From: Oscillospiraceae bacterium
GTDB taxonomy: Bacteria; Bacillota; Clostridia; Oscillospirales; Oscillospiraceae
Assembly (NCBI GenBank): GCA_015067835.1
Contig: SVLS01000002.1
Location: 62,001 to 126,000, forward strand
Reading direction: 5' to 3'
DNA: 64,000 nt
Part shown: positions 8,412-16,977 of the stretch, piece after piece
How the letters are laid out: each line of letters opens with the position of its first letter
How positions within the stretch are numbered: the stretch's first letter is position 1
Notes under the pieces: generated by a model
Seen by the model: the letters and a program-made list of their open reading frames with translations, nothing else
What the model was told of the DNA's origin: nothing
Databases searched by the model: none
Made by a program: the position numbers and the translations under genes

Positions 8412-10535
8412 TTATTCCTGACCTTCGATTTCCTTCAGGGCATCCTTGCGGCTGAAGTTTGCACGGCCCTTCTCGTCGAAGCCCATGAACTTCACCCAAG
8501 TCATATCGCCCAGGTTCAGAACATCTTCTACCTTCTCAACGCGGCGGTTCTCCAGCTTGGAGATGTGAACCATACCATCGTGACCGGGCGCAATTTCAAC
8601 AAAAGCACCGATGGGCAGAATGCGAACGACCTTGCCGTAGTACAGCTTGCCAACCTCGGGAACGAAGCAAATATCGTCCACCATCTTCTTGGCAGCCAGA
8701 GCAGCAGCGGCATCCACAGCGGAGATGAATACGGAGCCATCGTCCTCGATGTCAACCTTTGCGCCGGTATCGGCACAAATCTTCTGGATGGTCTTACCGC
8801 CGGAGCCGATGACCTCGCGAATCTTGTCCACAGGAATCTGCAGGGAGATCATCTTGGGAGCAAACTCGGAAACCTCCTCACGGGGAGCGGGGATGGCCTT
8901 CAGCATAACCTCGCTGAGGATTTCCAGACGGGCAACACGGCAACGCTCCAGAGCGTCTGCGATGATTTCCATAGTCAAGCCCTTGTTCTTCAGGTCCATC
9001 TGGATGGCGGTGACACCTTCGGTGGTACCGGCAACCTTGAAGTCCATTTCGCCGTGGAAGTCTTCCACGCCCTGAATGTCAGTAAAGGTTCTCCACACGC
9101 CGGTCTCATTGTCGGTAATCAAACCGCAGGAAATGCCGGCAACAGGACGCTTGATGGGCACGCCGGCATCCATCAATGCCAGAGTAGAGCCACAGATGGA
9201 GCCCTGAGAGGTGGAACCGTTGGAAGAAAGAACCTCAGAAACCACACGGATGGCGTAGGGGAACTCCTCCACGGAGGGGATCACAGGCAGCAGAGCCTTC
9301 TCAGCCAATGCACCGTGACCGATTTCACGACGGGAGGTGCTGCGGGCAGCACGGGCTTCGCCGGTGGAGAAGGAGGGGAAATTGTAGTGATGGATATAAC
9401 GCTTGGTATCCTCAGGATAGATGGTATCCAGCTTCTGTGCAGCGGACAGGGTGTTCAGGGTACAGATGGACAGAACCTGAGTCTGACCACGGGAGAACAG
9501 ACCGGAGCCGTGCACTCTGGGCAGAACGCCAACCTCGGCATCCAGAGGACGAATGTCGTCCATACCGCGGCCGTCCACACGCTTGCCGGCCAGCAGCCAC
9601 TTCTTAACAACCTTCTTCTGCATCTTGTACAGGCAGACCTCGATGTGGGTCTCGAAATCCTCGTACTTCTCGCCGAACTTCTCCTGGAAGTCCAGACGGG
9701 CAGCAGTCAGGCGCTCCTCACGGATGTTCTTGTCATCGGTGTCCAGAGCGTTTTCAATCTGGGGCAGACCGTAAGCCATCAGGTCGTCCAGCAGGTCGTG
9801 GTTAACAGCAGCCTTTTCAAAGGTGAACTTGGGCTTGCCGATTTCTGCCACGATGCCGTTGATAAATTTCACGATTTCCATATTGGTCTCGTGGGCCACA
9901 CGGATACATTCATAAACGATGTTTTCCGGAGCTTCGTTGGCTTCGGTCTCAATCATAACCACCTTTTCAAAGGTGGAGGCGATGCACACAAAGCAGTCGC
10001 AGGCCTCCCGCTCTGCAGCGGAGGGGTTGACGATATACTCACCGTTCAGGTAAGCCACATTGGTGGTGGCAACCGGGCCGTTCCAGGGAACATCGGAAGA
10101 AGCGATGGCGATGGAAGCACCCAGAGATGCAACAATTTCAACGGGGTCTTCGTCTTCGCAGGCCAGAACAGTGCAGGTAACGACGGTGTCGTTGCGCAGC
10201 TCCTCGTCAAAGAGGGGACGCATGGGACGGTCGATGATACGGCTGTTCAGAATGCCGCGCTCGGAGGGCTTGCCTTCCCGACGGTTGAAGGAACCGGGAA
10301 TGCGGCCCACGGCATACATTCTTTCCTCGAACTCGATGGTCAGAGGGAAGTAGTCAATGCCGGCCTTGGGGATGGGATTGCAGGTGCAGGTGGTCAAAAC
10401 CACGGTGTCGCCGTAACGGCAGATGCATTCGGCGTTGGCGAGCTCGGCAACCTTACCGGTTTCCACGGTAAAGGGACGGCCGCCGATTTCCATCTCATAA
10501 ATGTGATGGTTGGGATACTGCTTGCGAGTAATCAT
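8412..10535 (-). CDS. pnp: Polyribonucleotide nucleotidyltransferase (PNPase)
   Basis: A 707-residue, full-length PNPase, the phosphorolytic 3'-5' exoribonuclease of RNA decay. Two RNase PH domains with the helical linker occupy about residues 1-550, including FERMYAVGRIPGSFNRREG and GRGMDDIRPL; the second core carries SNGSTSQGSICGSTLALMDAG. A KH domain (IREVIGSGGKTIQKI, about 560-620) and an S1 domain (GKLYYGKVVRILPIGAFVEI, about 628-695) follow. AGGAGG lies upstream of the ATG. A long hairpin and a palindromic repeat stand in its leader (see findings), and rpsO lies upstream, the order seen in most bacteria. Confidence 0.97.
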   Translation of the reverse strand: MITRKQYPNHHIYEMEIGGRPFTVETGKVAELANAECICRYGDTVVLTTCTCNPIPKAGIDYFPLTIEFEERMYAVGRIPGSFNRREGKPSERGILNSRIIDRPMRPLFDEELRNDTVVTCTVLACEDEDPVEIVASLGASIAIASSDVPWNGPVATTNVAYLNGEYIVNPSAAEREACDCFVCIASTFEKVVMIETEANEAPENIVYECIRVAHETNMEIVKFINGIVAEIGKPKFTFEKAAVNHDLLDDLMAYGLPQIENALDTDDKNIREERLTAARLDFQEKFGEKYEDFETHIEVCLYKMQKKVVKKWLLAGKRVDGRGMDDIRPLDAEVGVLPRVHGSGLFSRGQTQVLSICTLNTLSAAQKLDTIYPEDTKRYIHHYNFPSFSTGEARAARSTSRREIGHGALAEKALLPVIPSVEEFPYAIRVVSEVLSSNGSTSQGSICGSTLALMDAGVPIKRPVAGISCGLITDNETGVWRTFTDIQGVEDFHGEMDFKVAGTTEGVTAIQMDLKNKGLTMEIIADALERCRVARLEILSEVMLKAIPAPREEVSEFAPKMISLQIPVDKIREVIGSGGKTIQKICADTGAKVDIEDDGSVFISAVDAAAALAAKKMVDDICFVPEVGKLYYGKVVRILPIGAFVEIAPGHDGMVHISKLENRRVEKVEDVLNLGDMTWVKFMGFDEKGRANFSRKDALKEIEGQE

Positions 10536-10559
10536 TTGTTTACCTCCTTAAGTTTGGCT

Positions 10560-10598
10560 GTCATTGCCACGCCAGTCTGCGGACTGGCTCGCAATGAC
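10560..10598. repeat. Single palindromic repeat element in the pnp leader
   Basis: GTCATTGCC...GGCTCGCAATGAC with an inner CCAGTC/GACTGG stem; a 39-base imperfect palindrome of the main repeat family, located 25 bases before pnp. Confidence 0.75.
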
Positions 10599-10614
10599 GT
10601 GTGTTTTATATATT

Positions 10615-10682
10615 CGGGAGGTTTAGCACTTGAAACGAATGTCGACTTTCGACAGCCCTTTCAACTGCTAAATGCTCTCCCG
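10615..10682 (-). ncRNA. Long leader hairpin upstream of pnp (possible RNase III/PNPase autoregulation structure)
   Basis: On the minus strand the arms CGGGAG...TTTAGCA(G)TTGAAA and TTTCAA(G)TGCTAAA(C)CTCCCG pair along most of a 68-base segment, with an inner TGTCGA/TCGACA stem. It lies between the rpsO terminator and pnp. In Escherichia coli a long pnp leader hairpin is cut by RNase III and allows autoregulation; that this hairpin does the same is inference. Confidence 0.55.
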
Positions 10683-10693
10683 ATGGTTTTTGA

Positions 10694-10723
10694 GAAAAAA
10701 GGGCGATGTTGCCATCGCCCTTT
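10694..10723 (-). terminator. Terminator of rpsO
   Basis: GGGCGATG / CATCGCCC arms extended by A-T pairs, TTGC loop, T-run on the minus strand, 9 bases past the rpsO stop. Transcription of pnp must therefore read through or start anew below it. Confidence 0.88.
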
Positions 10724-10731
10724 CCCAATTC

Positions 10732-10998
10732 TTACTTACGGATACCCAGCTTGGCGATGAGCGCACGATAACGGTTGATGTCCTTCTTTGCCAGATAGTC
10801 CAGCAGGTTACGGCGCTTACCAACCATCATCAGCAGACCACGACGGGAGTGGTTGTCGTGCTTGTGCACACGCAGATGGTCAGTCAACTCGTTGATACGA
10901 GCGGTCAGAATAGCGACCTGAACTTCGGGAGAACCGGTGTCGCCTTCATGGGTTGCGTTTTCCAGGATAACCTGGGTCTTTTTTTCCTTGAGAATCAT
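10732..10998 (-). CDS. rpsO: 30S ribosomal protein S15
   Basis: An 88-residue protein, exactly the usual S15 length with start at 10998 (AGGTGG upstream). It shows the family's [16 protein letters not shown] and [16 protein letters not shown] segments that contact the 16S rRNA three-way junction. It has its own promoter and terminator between ribF and pnp. Confidence 0.97.
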   Translation of the reverse strand: MILKEKKTQVILENATHEGDTGSPEVQVAILTARINELTDHLRVHKHDNHSRRGLLMMVGKRRNLLDYLAKKDINRYRALIAKLGIRK

Positions 10999-11099
10999 AG
11001 TTTTTACCACCTTTTAAATATTTACCTCACGCCAAGTAAAGGGTCGGTGTTGTCCCAAAACCTAGCCGTAGGCATCGTCTGGACATAGCCAGCTCGCAT

Positions 11100-11128
11100 A
11101 TCATACCATAAGTTTCCCCAAAAGTAAA
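11100..11128 (-). promoter_or_regulatory. Promoter of rpsO with structured leader
   Basis: Minus strand TTTACT, 17-base spacer, TATGAT preceded by TGG (extended -10). The resulting ~95-base leader contains CTGG...CCAG and GGG...CCC hairpins and could be an S15 autoregulatory site; I cannot assign it to a known S15 leader class. Confidence 0.65.
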
Positions 11129-11168
11129 GGAAAATTTTCACAAAATACAAAAATTTTATGCAAAAAAG

Positions 11169-12047
11169 TTACTTCAAGAGCTTGTAGGCTTCAGCGGCAT
11201 CCTTCTGAATTTGTGCCCGCAAAGCCTCCAAATTGTCGAATTTTTGCTCCGGGCGGAGGAATTTGTGGAAATACAGGGTTAGCTCCCTGCCGTATAAATC
11301 CCCGTCAAAGTCCAAAATCCACGGCTCGACGGTGATACCCTGTCCGTCTACGGTAGGACGGGTACCCACATTGGTCACAGCCACATAGGTGTGACCGTCA
11401 AATTCCACTGTACAGGCATAAACACCAAAAGCGAGGGGCAAAACCCCTTCCTGTACAGAGAGGTTGGCGGTGGGAATGCCAATGGTACGCCCCAGCTGCT
11501 GTCCGTGATGGACAGTACCCATCAGCACATAGGGATGCCCCATCAGGCGACCGGCCTTTTCCACATCACCTGCCTCCAAAAGGGTGCGGATGCGGGTGGA
11601 GGAAATTTTCTCCCCGTCCATGGTCTGCTCCGGTACGACGATGCAGGAAAGCTTCCGCTCTGCGGCAAAAGCCGCCAGATTTTCCGCTGTGCCCACGCCA
11701 CCTTTTCCGAAGCGATAATCCGCGCCGCAGACAAAGCCGGCGGCGCCTTCTGACACCAGCAGCTCCAGAAACGCCTGCCAGGGCATGGAAAGAGCCTGCG
11801 CGGTGGCGTCAAAGAGGCGGATTTCCGCGATTCCATAGGACATTAAGAGCATAGACCGCTCCCGGATGGAGGAAATCATATTCGGTTCAAGCTTTTGCAA
11901 AACTGCGCTGGGCGAAAGGGGGAAGGTGACGGCAACAGGCAGACAATCCTGCTCTTTTGCCAGCTGACAGCAAGCGTGAAGCAATGCCTGATGCCCCAAA
12001 TGCACCCCATCAAAAAAGCCCAGGGCAAATATTTTTCTCTGCTTCAT
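11169..12047 (-). CDS. ribF: Bifunctional riboflavin kinase / FAD synthetase
   Basis: A 292-residue RibF that phosphorylates riboflavin to FMN and adenylates it to FAD. The N-terminal nucleotidyltransferase domain starts KIFALGFFDGVHLGHQALL (HxGH-type site) and contains the ISSTRIR motif; the C-terminal kinase domain carries GRTIGIPTANL, the flavin/ATP loop, and YVAVTNVGTRPT. The start at 12047 is preferred because GGGAG lies 6 bases upstream, whereas the ATG four codons earlier overlaps its own purine-rich tract. It follows truB, as in many Firmicutes. Confidence 0.95.
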   Translation of the reverse strand: MKQRKIFALGFFDGVHLGHQALLHACCQLAKEQDCLPVAVTFPLSPSAVLQKLEPNMISSIRERSMLLMSYGIAEIRLFDATAQALSMPWQAFLELLVSEGAAGFVCGADYRFGKGGVGTAENLAAFAAERKLSCIVVPEQTMDGEKISSTRIRTLLEAGDVEKAGRLMGHPYVLMGTVHHGQQLGRTIGIPTANLSVQEGVLPLAFGVYACTVEFDGHTYVAVTNVGTRPTVDGQGITVEPWILDFDGDLYGRELTLYFHKFLRPEQKFDNLEALRAQIQKDAAEAYKLLK

Positions 12048-12095
12048 AGAAACTCCCATCCTCTTGCCTCTCCCTCTGGGAGAGCAAGGCGTAAA

Positions 12096-12956
12096 TTACA
12101 CCTCAAAGAAGCTTTTAACGGTTGACATAACACTGCCGTCCACTTTACAAAGGGCTAAAAATTCACCGTTTTGCCCATAGACGCGGTATGTTTCGTCAGC
12201 AAGAGTGACGGAAAAGGCATTGCCGTTGCGGCAGCGAGCCTCTTGCTTGGCAGTCAGTGTGACCGCCGGATGCTTACAAAACATAGAATCCACAGGAAGA
12301 AGATAATTTTCAGGCGTCTCCGCTTCCAAAAGCACTGCAAGCGGTACGGACGCTGACTCTGTGTATTCACCGGCCTGCACCCGGCGCAGCGTTTCCATAC
12401 AGCCGCCGCAGCCCAGCGCTTCGCCAATGTCCTTGCACAGCGTCCGGACATAAGTGCCCTTGGAGCAATGGATGCGCAAGCGGGCAGTTTCCCCGGAAAA
12501 TTCCAGACAGGTCAACTCAAAAATCTCAATTTCCCGGCTCTGCCGCTCCACTTCCTTACCCTGACGCGCCAGGTCGTACAGCTTTTGACCATTCACCTTC
12601 AGCGCGGAGTACATCGGTGGAATTTGTTGGATTTTTCCGCGAAATTGCGGAAGAACCCGGAGAAAATCTGCTTCAGAAATGTGAACTTCCCGTTTCTGCA
12701 AAATGCTTCCCGTGATGTCCTCCGTGTCCGTGGTGATGCCGAGACGCAAGGTGGCCTCATAGATTTTTTCCGCGTGTTCAAAGAACTCCACCGCCCGCGT
12801 GCCGCGGCCAACGAAAACCGGGAGAACACCGGTGGCCAAGGGGTCCAATGTGCCGCCGTGACCGATACGGCGGGTGTTGAAAACCCGACGAAGGCGTGCG
12901 GTCACATCCTGACTGGTCCAGCCCTGGGGCTTGTCTACAATTACAATTCCGTTCAT
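12096..12956 (-). CDS. truB: tRNA pseudouridine-55 synthase
   Basis: A 286-residue TruB that forms pseudouridine 55 in the T-loop of tRNAs. The catalytic Asp38 lies in GHGGTLDPLATGVLPV, and the RNA-binding YSALKVNGQKLYDLARQG and CSKGTYVRTLCKDIG motifs are present. A C-terminal PUA-like segment follows from about residue 230. It is separated from rbfA by about 295 bases filled with palindromic repeats, which interrupts an otherwise compact operon. Confidence 0.96.
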   Translation of the reverse strand: MNGIVIVDKPQGWTSQDVTARLRRVFNTRRIGHGGTLDPLATGVLPVFVGRGTRAVEFFEHAEKIYEATLRLGITTDTEDITGSILQKREVHISEADFLRVLPQFRGKIQQIPPMYSALKVNGQKLYDLARQGKEVERQSREIEIFELTCLEFSGETARLRIHCSKGTYVRTLCKDIGEALGCGGCMETLRRVQAGEYTESASVPLAVLLEAETPENYLLPVDSMFCKHPAVTLTAKQEARCRNGNAFSVTLADETYRVYGQNGEFLALCKVDGSVMSTVKSFFEV

Positions 12957-12975
12957 AGGGTTACCTCAAGCAATG

Positions 12976-13028
12976 TGTCATTCTCCGGGAGATTGTCACG
13001 TCACTCCTTCGGGGCACCTCGCAATGAC
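12976..13028. repeat. Single palindromic repeat element between truB and rbfA
   Basis: TGTCATTCTCC...CACCTCGCAATGAC, a 53-base member of the main family, with GTCACGTCACTCCTTCGGGG inside. Confidence 0.7.
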
Positions 13029-13083
13029 ATAAGGGGGAAAACGTTTTCTCAGGAAATCGTAGGGGACGGGTTTCCCGTCCCTA

Positions 13084-13200
13084 TGTCATTCCGAGGCCCA
13101 ACGGGCCGTGGGAATCTCCTGGCGACATCTGTCGATACGCATTACAGGAACAAGCTACGTACCGGGAGATTGCCACGTCGCTTACGCTCCTCGCAATGAC
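13084..13200. repeat. Composite palindromic repeat, copy 2 (117 bp)
   Basis: Same architecture and core orientation as 6095-6210: TGTCATTCCGAGGCCCAACG at the left, GGCGACATCTGTCGATACG core, CTCCTCGCAATGAC at the right. Confidence 0.8.
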
Positions 13201-13251
13201 ATATCTGAAACATTGTACGCTTCGTTCAGCGAATCCTTTTGGAAAGACTTT

Positions 13252-13611
13252 TTAATCTTCCGTGTCGTCGCTGATTTCCAGAGAGTTGATCAGCTTCAGC
13301 ATTTTTGCGCCGTAGGTGATGGAATCGTCCACCGCCCAATTCAGCTGCGGTGTGTGGCGCAGCTGCAATGCTGCACCCAGCTCCCGGCGCAGATAGCCGC
13401 CGGCAGACTCCAGACCCTTGATGCCGTCCTTGATTTTGGACTCCTCCAAAAAGCTGACATAAATCTTTGCAAAGCGCAAATCCGGGGTGGTCTCCACCCG
13501 GGTAATGGAAATCATTGTGCCGCTGACCCGGGGGTCTTTGACGTTGCGCAGCAATTCTGCCAGCGCCTTCTGGATTTCCTCATTGATTCGATTGATTCGA
13601 TTGGATGCCAT
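13252..13611 (-). CDS. rbfA: Ribosome-binding factor A
   Basis: A 119-residue KH-type protein that assists late 16S rRNA processing and 30S maturation. It shows the RINEEIQKALAELLRNVKDPR opening of the family and VSGTMISITRVETTPDLRFAKIYVSF written as the typical second strand region (given here by its 13500-13540 location), followed by the LRRELGAALQLRHTPQLNW helix-strand. GGAGGAT precedes the ATG. It lies between infB and truB. Confidence 0.95.
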   Translation of the reverse strand: MASNRINRINEEIQKALAELLRNVKDPRVSGTMISITRVETTPDLRFAKIYVSFLEESKIKDGIKGLESAGGYLRRELGAALQLRHTPQLNWAVDDSITYGAKMLKLINSLEISDDTED

Positions 13612-13634
13612 AAGTCATCCTCCTTTGTAGCGAA

Positions 13635-13665
13635 TCCGCCACGCCACACGCTGGGGCGTGGCGGA
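13635..13665. other. Strong hairpin between infB and rbfA
   Basis: Perfect 11-bp arms TCCGCCACGCC / GGCGTGGCGGA around a 9-base loop, with no T-run on either strand. It looks like a processing or stability element inside the operon rather than a terminator. Confidence 0.6.
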
Positions 13666-13674
13666 CTGCAAAAG

Positions 13675-16017
13675 TTAGTTTTTAATTTCCTGCATTGTGA
13701 AGCACTCGAAGACGTCGCCTTCCTTCAAGTCGTTGAATTTCGCGACGCTGATGCCACATTCGTAGCCGGAGGAGACTTCCTTCACAGCGTCCTTAAACCG
13801 CTGCAAAGAGCCAATTTCGCCTTCGTGAATGACGATGTTGTCACGCAGTACCCGCACCTGTGCATCCCGGGTAATCTTGCCGTCCTTGACCATACAGCCA
13901 CAGACCGTACCCACGGCGGAAACCTTATAGGTCAGACGCACTTCGGCGTGGCCAATGACCACTTCTTCAAACTTCGGCGCCAGCATACCCTTCATTGCCG
14001 CTTCGATTTCATCGATGGCATCGTAGATAACCCGGTAGAACCGCATATCCACATCTGTTCTCTGCGCGCTTGCCTGGGCACCGGCATCGGGACGGACGTT
14101 AAAGCCCACGATGATGGCACCGGCAGTGGAGGCCAGCAGAATATCGCTTTCGTTAATGGCGCCCACACCGGTGTGGATAACCTTAACACGCACTTCTTCG
14201 TTGGAAATCTTCTCCAGAGAAGCCTTCAAAGCCTCTGCAGAGCCCTGCACGTCTGCCTTTACAATCAAGGGCAGCTCCTTCATCTGGCCTTCCTGCATTC
14301 TTGCAAAAAGGTTGTCCAGAGTGACCTTGCTCATTGCGTTGGCGGCAGCGTCCTTTTGCGCCTGCTTTCTCTGCTCCACCAGCTCTCTTGCCATCCGCTC
14401 GTCTGCAACGGCGTTGAATTCGTCGCCGGGAGCGGGAACTTCAGCAAGACCGGTGATTTCCACAGGCACGGAAGGACCGGCGGATTTGACGGTGCGGCCC
14501 TTGTCATTGGTCATAACACGGACACGGCCCACAGCTGTACCGGCAATGACGATGTCGCCCTGATTCAGCGTACCGTTTTGCACCAGCAAGGTGGCAATGG
14601 GACCGCGGTTCTTGTCCAGACGGGCTTCGATAACCGTACCCTTTGCCCGGCGGTTGGGATTGGCCTTCAGCTCCTGCACCTCAGCGGTGAGGATAACCAT
14701 TTCCAGCAAATCGTCCAGACCCATACCGGTCTTGGCGGAGATGGGAACAATGACGGTTTCACCGCCCCATTCTTCGGGAATCAGGTCGTACTGGGTCAGC
14801 TGCTCCTTGATTTTGTCAGGATTTGCGGTGGGCTTATCCATCTTGTTGATGGCAACGATGATGGGAACCTCAGCCGCCTTTGCGTGGTTGATGGATTCAA
14901 CGGTCTGGGGCATAATGCCGTCGTCCGCTGCCACAACCAGAATGGCGATGTCAGTGGATTTTGCGCCACGGGCACGCATGGAAGTAAAGGCGGCGTGACC
15001 GGGGGTATCCAGGAAGGTCACCATATTGCCATTGACATCCACAGTATAAGCACCAATGTGCTGGGTGATGCCGCCGGCTTCGCCGGTGGTGACGGAGGTG
15101 TTCCGAATGGCGTCCAGCGTGGAGGTCTTACCGTGGTCAACGTGACCCATAACCACCACAACAGGAGCGCGGGTAACCAGCTCATCTGCGGTATCCTCGT
15201 GGTCTTCAATCAGCCGTTCCTCAATGGTAACGGTGATTTCCTTTTCCACCTTACAGCCTAATTCAACGGCGACATATTCAGCCGTATCGAAATCAATACT
15301 CTGGTTGATGCCGGCCATAATGCCGTTTTTCATCAACAGCTTGATGACCTCACCGGCGGTTTTCTTCATCCGGCTGGCCAGCTCGCCAACGGTAATTTCA
15401 TCAGGAATTTTGACGGTGACAGGGGCTTTTCGTGCCACTTCCATCTGCAAACGGCGCAGCTTCTCCTGCTCCTCGTTTTTGGACTTGTTGCCCTTAAACT
15501 TATTTTCCTTCTTGTTCTGCTGCTGACCCTTCTTGCCGCCGAACTTTTGCTTACCGCCCTGGTAATTCTGCACTTTTTCAGAAACCAGATTGTCCACATC
15601 GTCAAAGCGTCTGGTGTTCACCTGCACAGCAGAGGTGTCAACCACACGACGCTCCCGCTTCCGCTCCGGTTCCGCAGGCTTTGCGGTCTGCTGGGGAGCC
15701 TGTGTCTTGGCAGCAGCCGGCTTGACAGCAGTTTTTTCTGCCTTGGGTGCTTCTGCTTTCGGCTCTTCCTTCGGTGCTTCCTTGGGCTCTTCCTTGGGGA
15801 CGGGCTTGGGCTGTACGGCAAAAACCACCTCCAGAGAGGAAATCTGGTTTTTCTGCGTCAGATGGTCGAAAAGAACATTCAGCTCCTCCGCGGTTAATGC
15901 CTGAGAGGGAGACTTGGGCTTTTCCCCATATTGTGCCAAAACCTCAGTAATATCCTTGGATGCCATTCCGAAATCGGTAGCCACATCCTTTACTCGATAC
16001 TTTACATCAATACTCAT
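13675..16017 (-). CDS. infB: Translation initiation factor IF-2
   Basis: A 780-residue IF-2, the GTPase that places initiator tRNA on the 30S subunit. An IF2_N helical motif occupies about 1-55, followed by a Lys/Glu/Ala/Pro-rich linker (70-125) and a basic Gly/Gln/Lys stretch (150-185), a second IF2_N motif (about 205-255), and the G domain with G1 GHVDHGKT (291-298), DTPGHAAF (G3) and NKMD (G4). Domains II, III and the C-terminal fMet-tRNA-binding domain complete it. Length and order are normal for Clostridia. Confidence 0.97.
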   Translation of the reverse strand: MSIDVKYRVKDVATDFGMASKDITEVLAQYGEKPKSPSQALTAEELNVLFDHLTQKNQISSLEVVFAVQPKPVPKEEPKEAPKEEPKAEAPKAEKTAVKPAAAKTQAPQQTAKPAEPERKRERRVVDTSAVQVNTRRFDDVDNLVSEKVQNYQGGKQKFGGKKGQQQNKKENKFKGNKSKNEEQEKLRRLQMEVARKAPVTVKIPDEITVGELASRMKKTAGEVIKLLMKNGIMAGINQSIDFDTAEYVAVELGCKVEKEITVTIEERLIEDHEDTADELVTRAPVVVVMGHVDHGKTSTLDAIRNTSVTTGEAGGITQHIGAYTVDVNGNMVTFLDTPGHAAFTSMRARGAKSTDIAILVVAADDGIMPQTVESINHAKAAEVPIIVAINKMDKPTANPDKIKEQLTQYDLIPEEWGGETVIVPISAKTGMGLDDLLEMVILTAEVQELKANPNRRAKGTVIEARLDKNRGPIATLLVQNGTLNQGDIVIAGTAVGRVRVMTNDKGRTVKSAGPSVPVEITGLAEVPAPGDEFNAVADERMARELVEQRKQAQKDAAANAMSKVTLDNLFARMQEGQMKELPLIVKADVQGSAEALKASLEKISNEEVRVKVIHTGVGAINESDILLASTAGAIIVGFNVRPDAGAQASAQRTDVDMRFYRVIYDAIDEIEAAMKGMLAPKFEEVVIGHAEVRLTYKVSAVGTVCGCMVKDGKITRDAQVRVLRDNIVIHEGEIGSLQRFKDAVKEVSSGYECGISVAKFNDLKEGDVFECFTMQEIKN

Positions 16018-16064
16018 ATATTCAACTGCACCTCCAAAATCATAATTCCTTCTTTAAAACCAAC

Positions 16065-16217
16065 GTCATCGCGAGGAGCATAGCAAAGCGATTCTAAATT
16101 GCTATGATTGCCAGTGGCAATCATTCAATCGCTTACGCGACGTGGCGATCCCCAGCAAGTCTGCGAATATTCACGGGATTGCCACACCAGTGACCTCTGT
16201 CACTGGTTCGCAATGAC
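16065..16217. repeat. Two palindromic repeat elements between ylxQ and infB
   Basis: GTCATCGCGAGG...ACGTGGCGATCC followed by GGGATTGCCACACCAGTGACC...TTCGCAATGAC. The first contains a nested GATTGCCAGTGGCAATC hairpin. It separates ylxQ from infB by about 200 bases. Confidence 0.75.
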
Positions 16218-16222
16218 ATCTT

Positions 16223-16648
16223 TTATTTGCTGGGCTTGTGCTTTCCCTGGCGCTTGTTCCGCTGATGGGCCTTGGCTTCCTTCTGCCGAAGCTTCAGCTG
16301 CGCGGCTTTTTCCTCCAGCACGGCCATAACAGCCTGATAGCGGTTGTCGCCCAGCGCTTCCACCAGGGATTTTGCAATGCCGGCATCGGTAATAGCGGCA
16401 ACAGCAAGGCTGGTACGGCCGATGGCCATTCCGGTTTCATCCTTGGAATAGGGCCAACGGATGAGCTGCTGCTGCGTTCCTGCCACAAAGCTCTTTGCTC
16501 TGCGCCAGGTGTGATCGGATGCGTCCGATGCCACCACAATCAGCCGGGCGTGTCCGGCACGGGCGGCAGCGCCCACCGGTTCTTCACCCAATTCTGCAAA
16601 CCCTGCTTTTCTGGCCAGAGCCAGATAATAGAGTGCCCTATCCATCAT
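16223..16648 (-). CDS. YlxQ-type L7Ae/L30e ribosomal-like RNA-binding protein
   Basis: A 141-residue protein of the L7Ae/L30e/Gadd45 fold. It begins MMDRALYYLALARKAGFAELG and has the VGAAARAGHARLIVVASDAS segment typical of the family, with a basic C-terminal tail (KAHQRNKRQGKHKPSK) likely to bind RNA. It overlaps the end of ylxR by about 10 bases, the standard nusA-ylxR-ylxQ-infB order. Its role in Firmicutes is unclear; binding to kink-turn RNA is a reasonable guess. The second ATG (16645) is an equally possible start. Confidence 0.85.
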   Translation of the reverse strand: MMDRALYYLALARKAGFAELGEEPVGAAARAGHARLIVVASDASDHTWRRAKSFVAGTQQQLIRWPYSKDETGMAIGRTSLAVAAITDAGIAKSLVEALGDNRYQAVMAVLEEKAAQLKLRQKEAKAHQRNKRQGKHKPSK

Positions 16649-16910
16649 TTTGACTTTCCATCTCCTTTTCCAGGCGGCTGTAAACCTCCTCAGGAATCGG
16701 GGTTTCCAGACACCGCTCCAGAGAGCGGCTCTTTTTTGCCTTGACCAGGCAGTTGATGTCCGGGCAAACATAGGCACCTCTGCCATTGAGCTTGCCGGAA
16801 AAGTCCAGACGGATTTCTCCGTCGGTGCAGCGCACCACACGGAGCATAGCCCGTTTCTCTTTTCGTTCACGGCAGCCCATACATTGCCGCTGGGGAATTT
16901 TCTTTTGCAT
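16638..16910 (-). CDS. YlxR family nucleic-acid-binding protein
   Basis: A 90-residue YlxR protein beginning MQKKIPQRQCMGCRERKEKR, the family hallmark, followed by RVVRCTDGEIRLDFSGKLNGRGAYVC and the closing helix. YlxR homologues have been linked to RNase P RNA binding and transcription regulation, but the function is not settled. AAGGAGG lies 7 bases upstream. It is 67 bases past nusA, that gap holding one palindromic repeat (about 16932-16969). Confidence 0.9.
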   Translation of the reverse strand: MQKKIPQRQCMGCRERKEKRAMLRVVRCTDGEIRLDFSGKLNGRGAYVCPDINCLVKAKKSRSLERCLETPIPEEVYSRLEKEMESQNDG

Positions 16911-16931
16911 TATGCTGCCTCCTTTTTTGTA

Positions 16932-16969
16932 TGTCATTGCGAGGGAGCGAAGCACTGGCTCGCGATGAC
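16932..16969. repeat. Single palindromic repeat element between nusA and ylxR
   Basis: TGTCATTGCGAGGGAGCGAAG...GGCTCGCGATGAC, a 38-base imperfect palindrome of the main family, 8 bases beyond the nusA stop. Confidence 0.75.
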
Positions 16970-16977
16970 AAAAATAA

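Noticed and set aside
8565-10760. Very long open frame (over 700 codons) antisense to pnp
   Set aside because: It mirrors pnp codon bias in the opposite strand, has no recognisable domain and overlaps a certain gene.
13108-15261. Long open frame antisense to infB
   Set aside because: No family match, no ribosome site, and it overlaps rbfA and infB completely.
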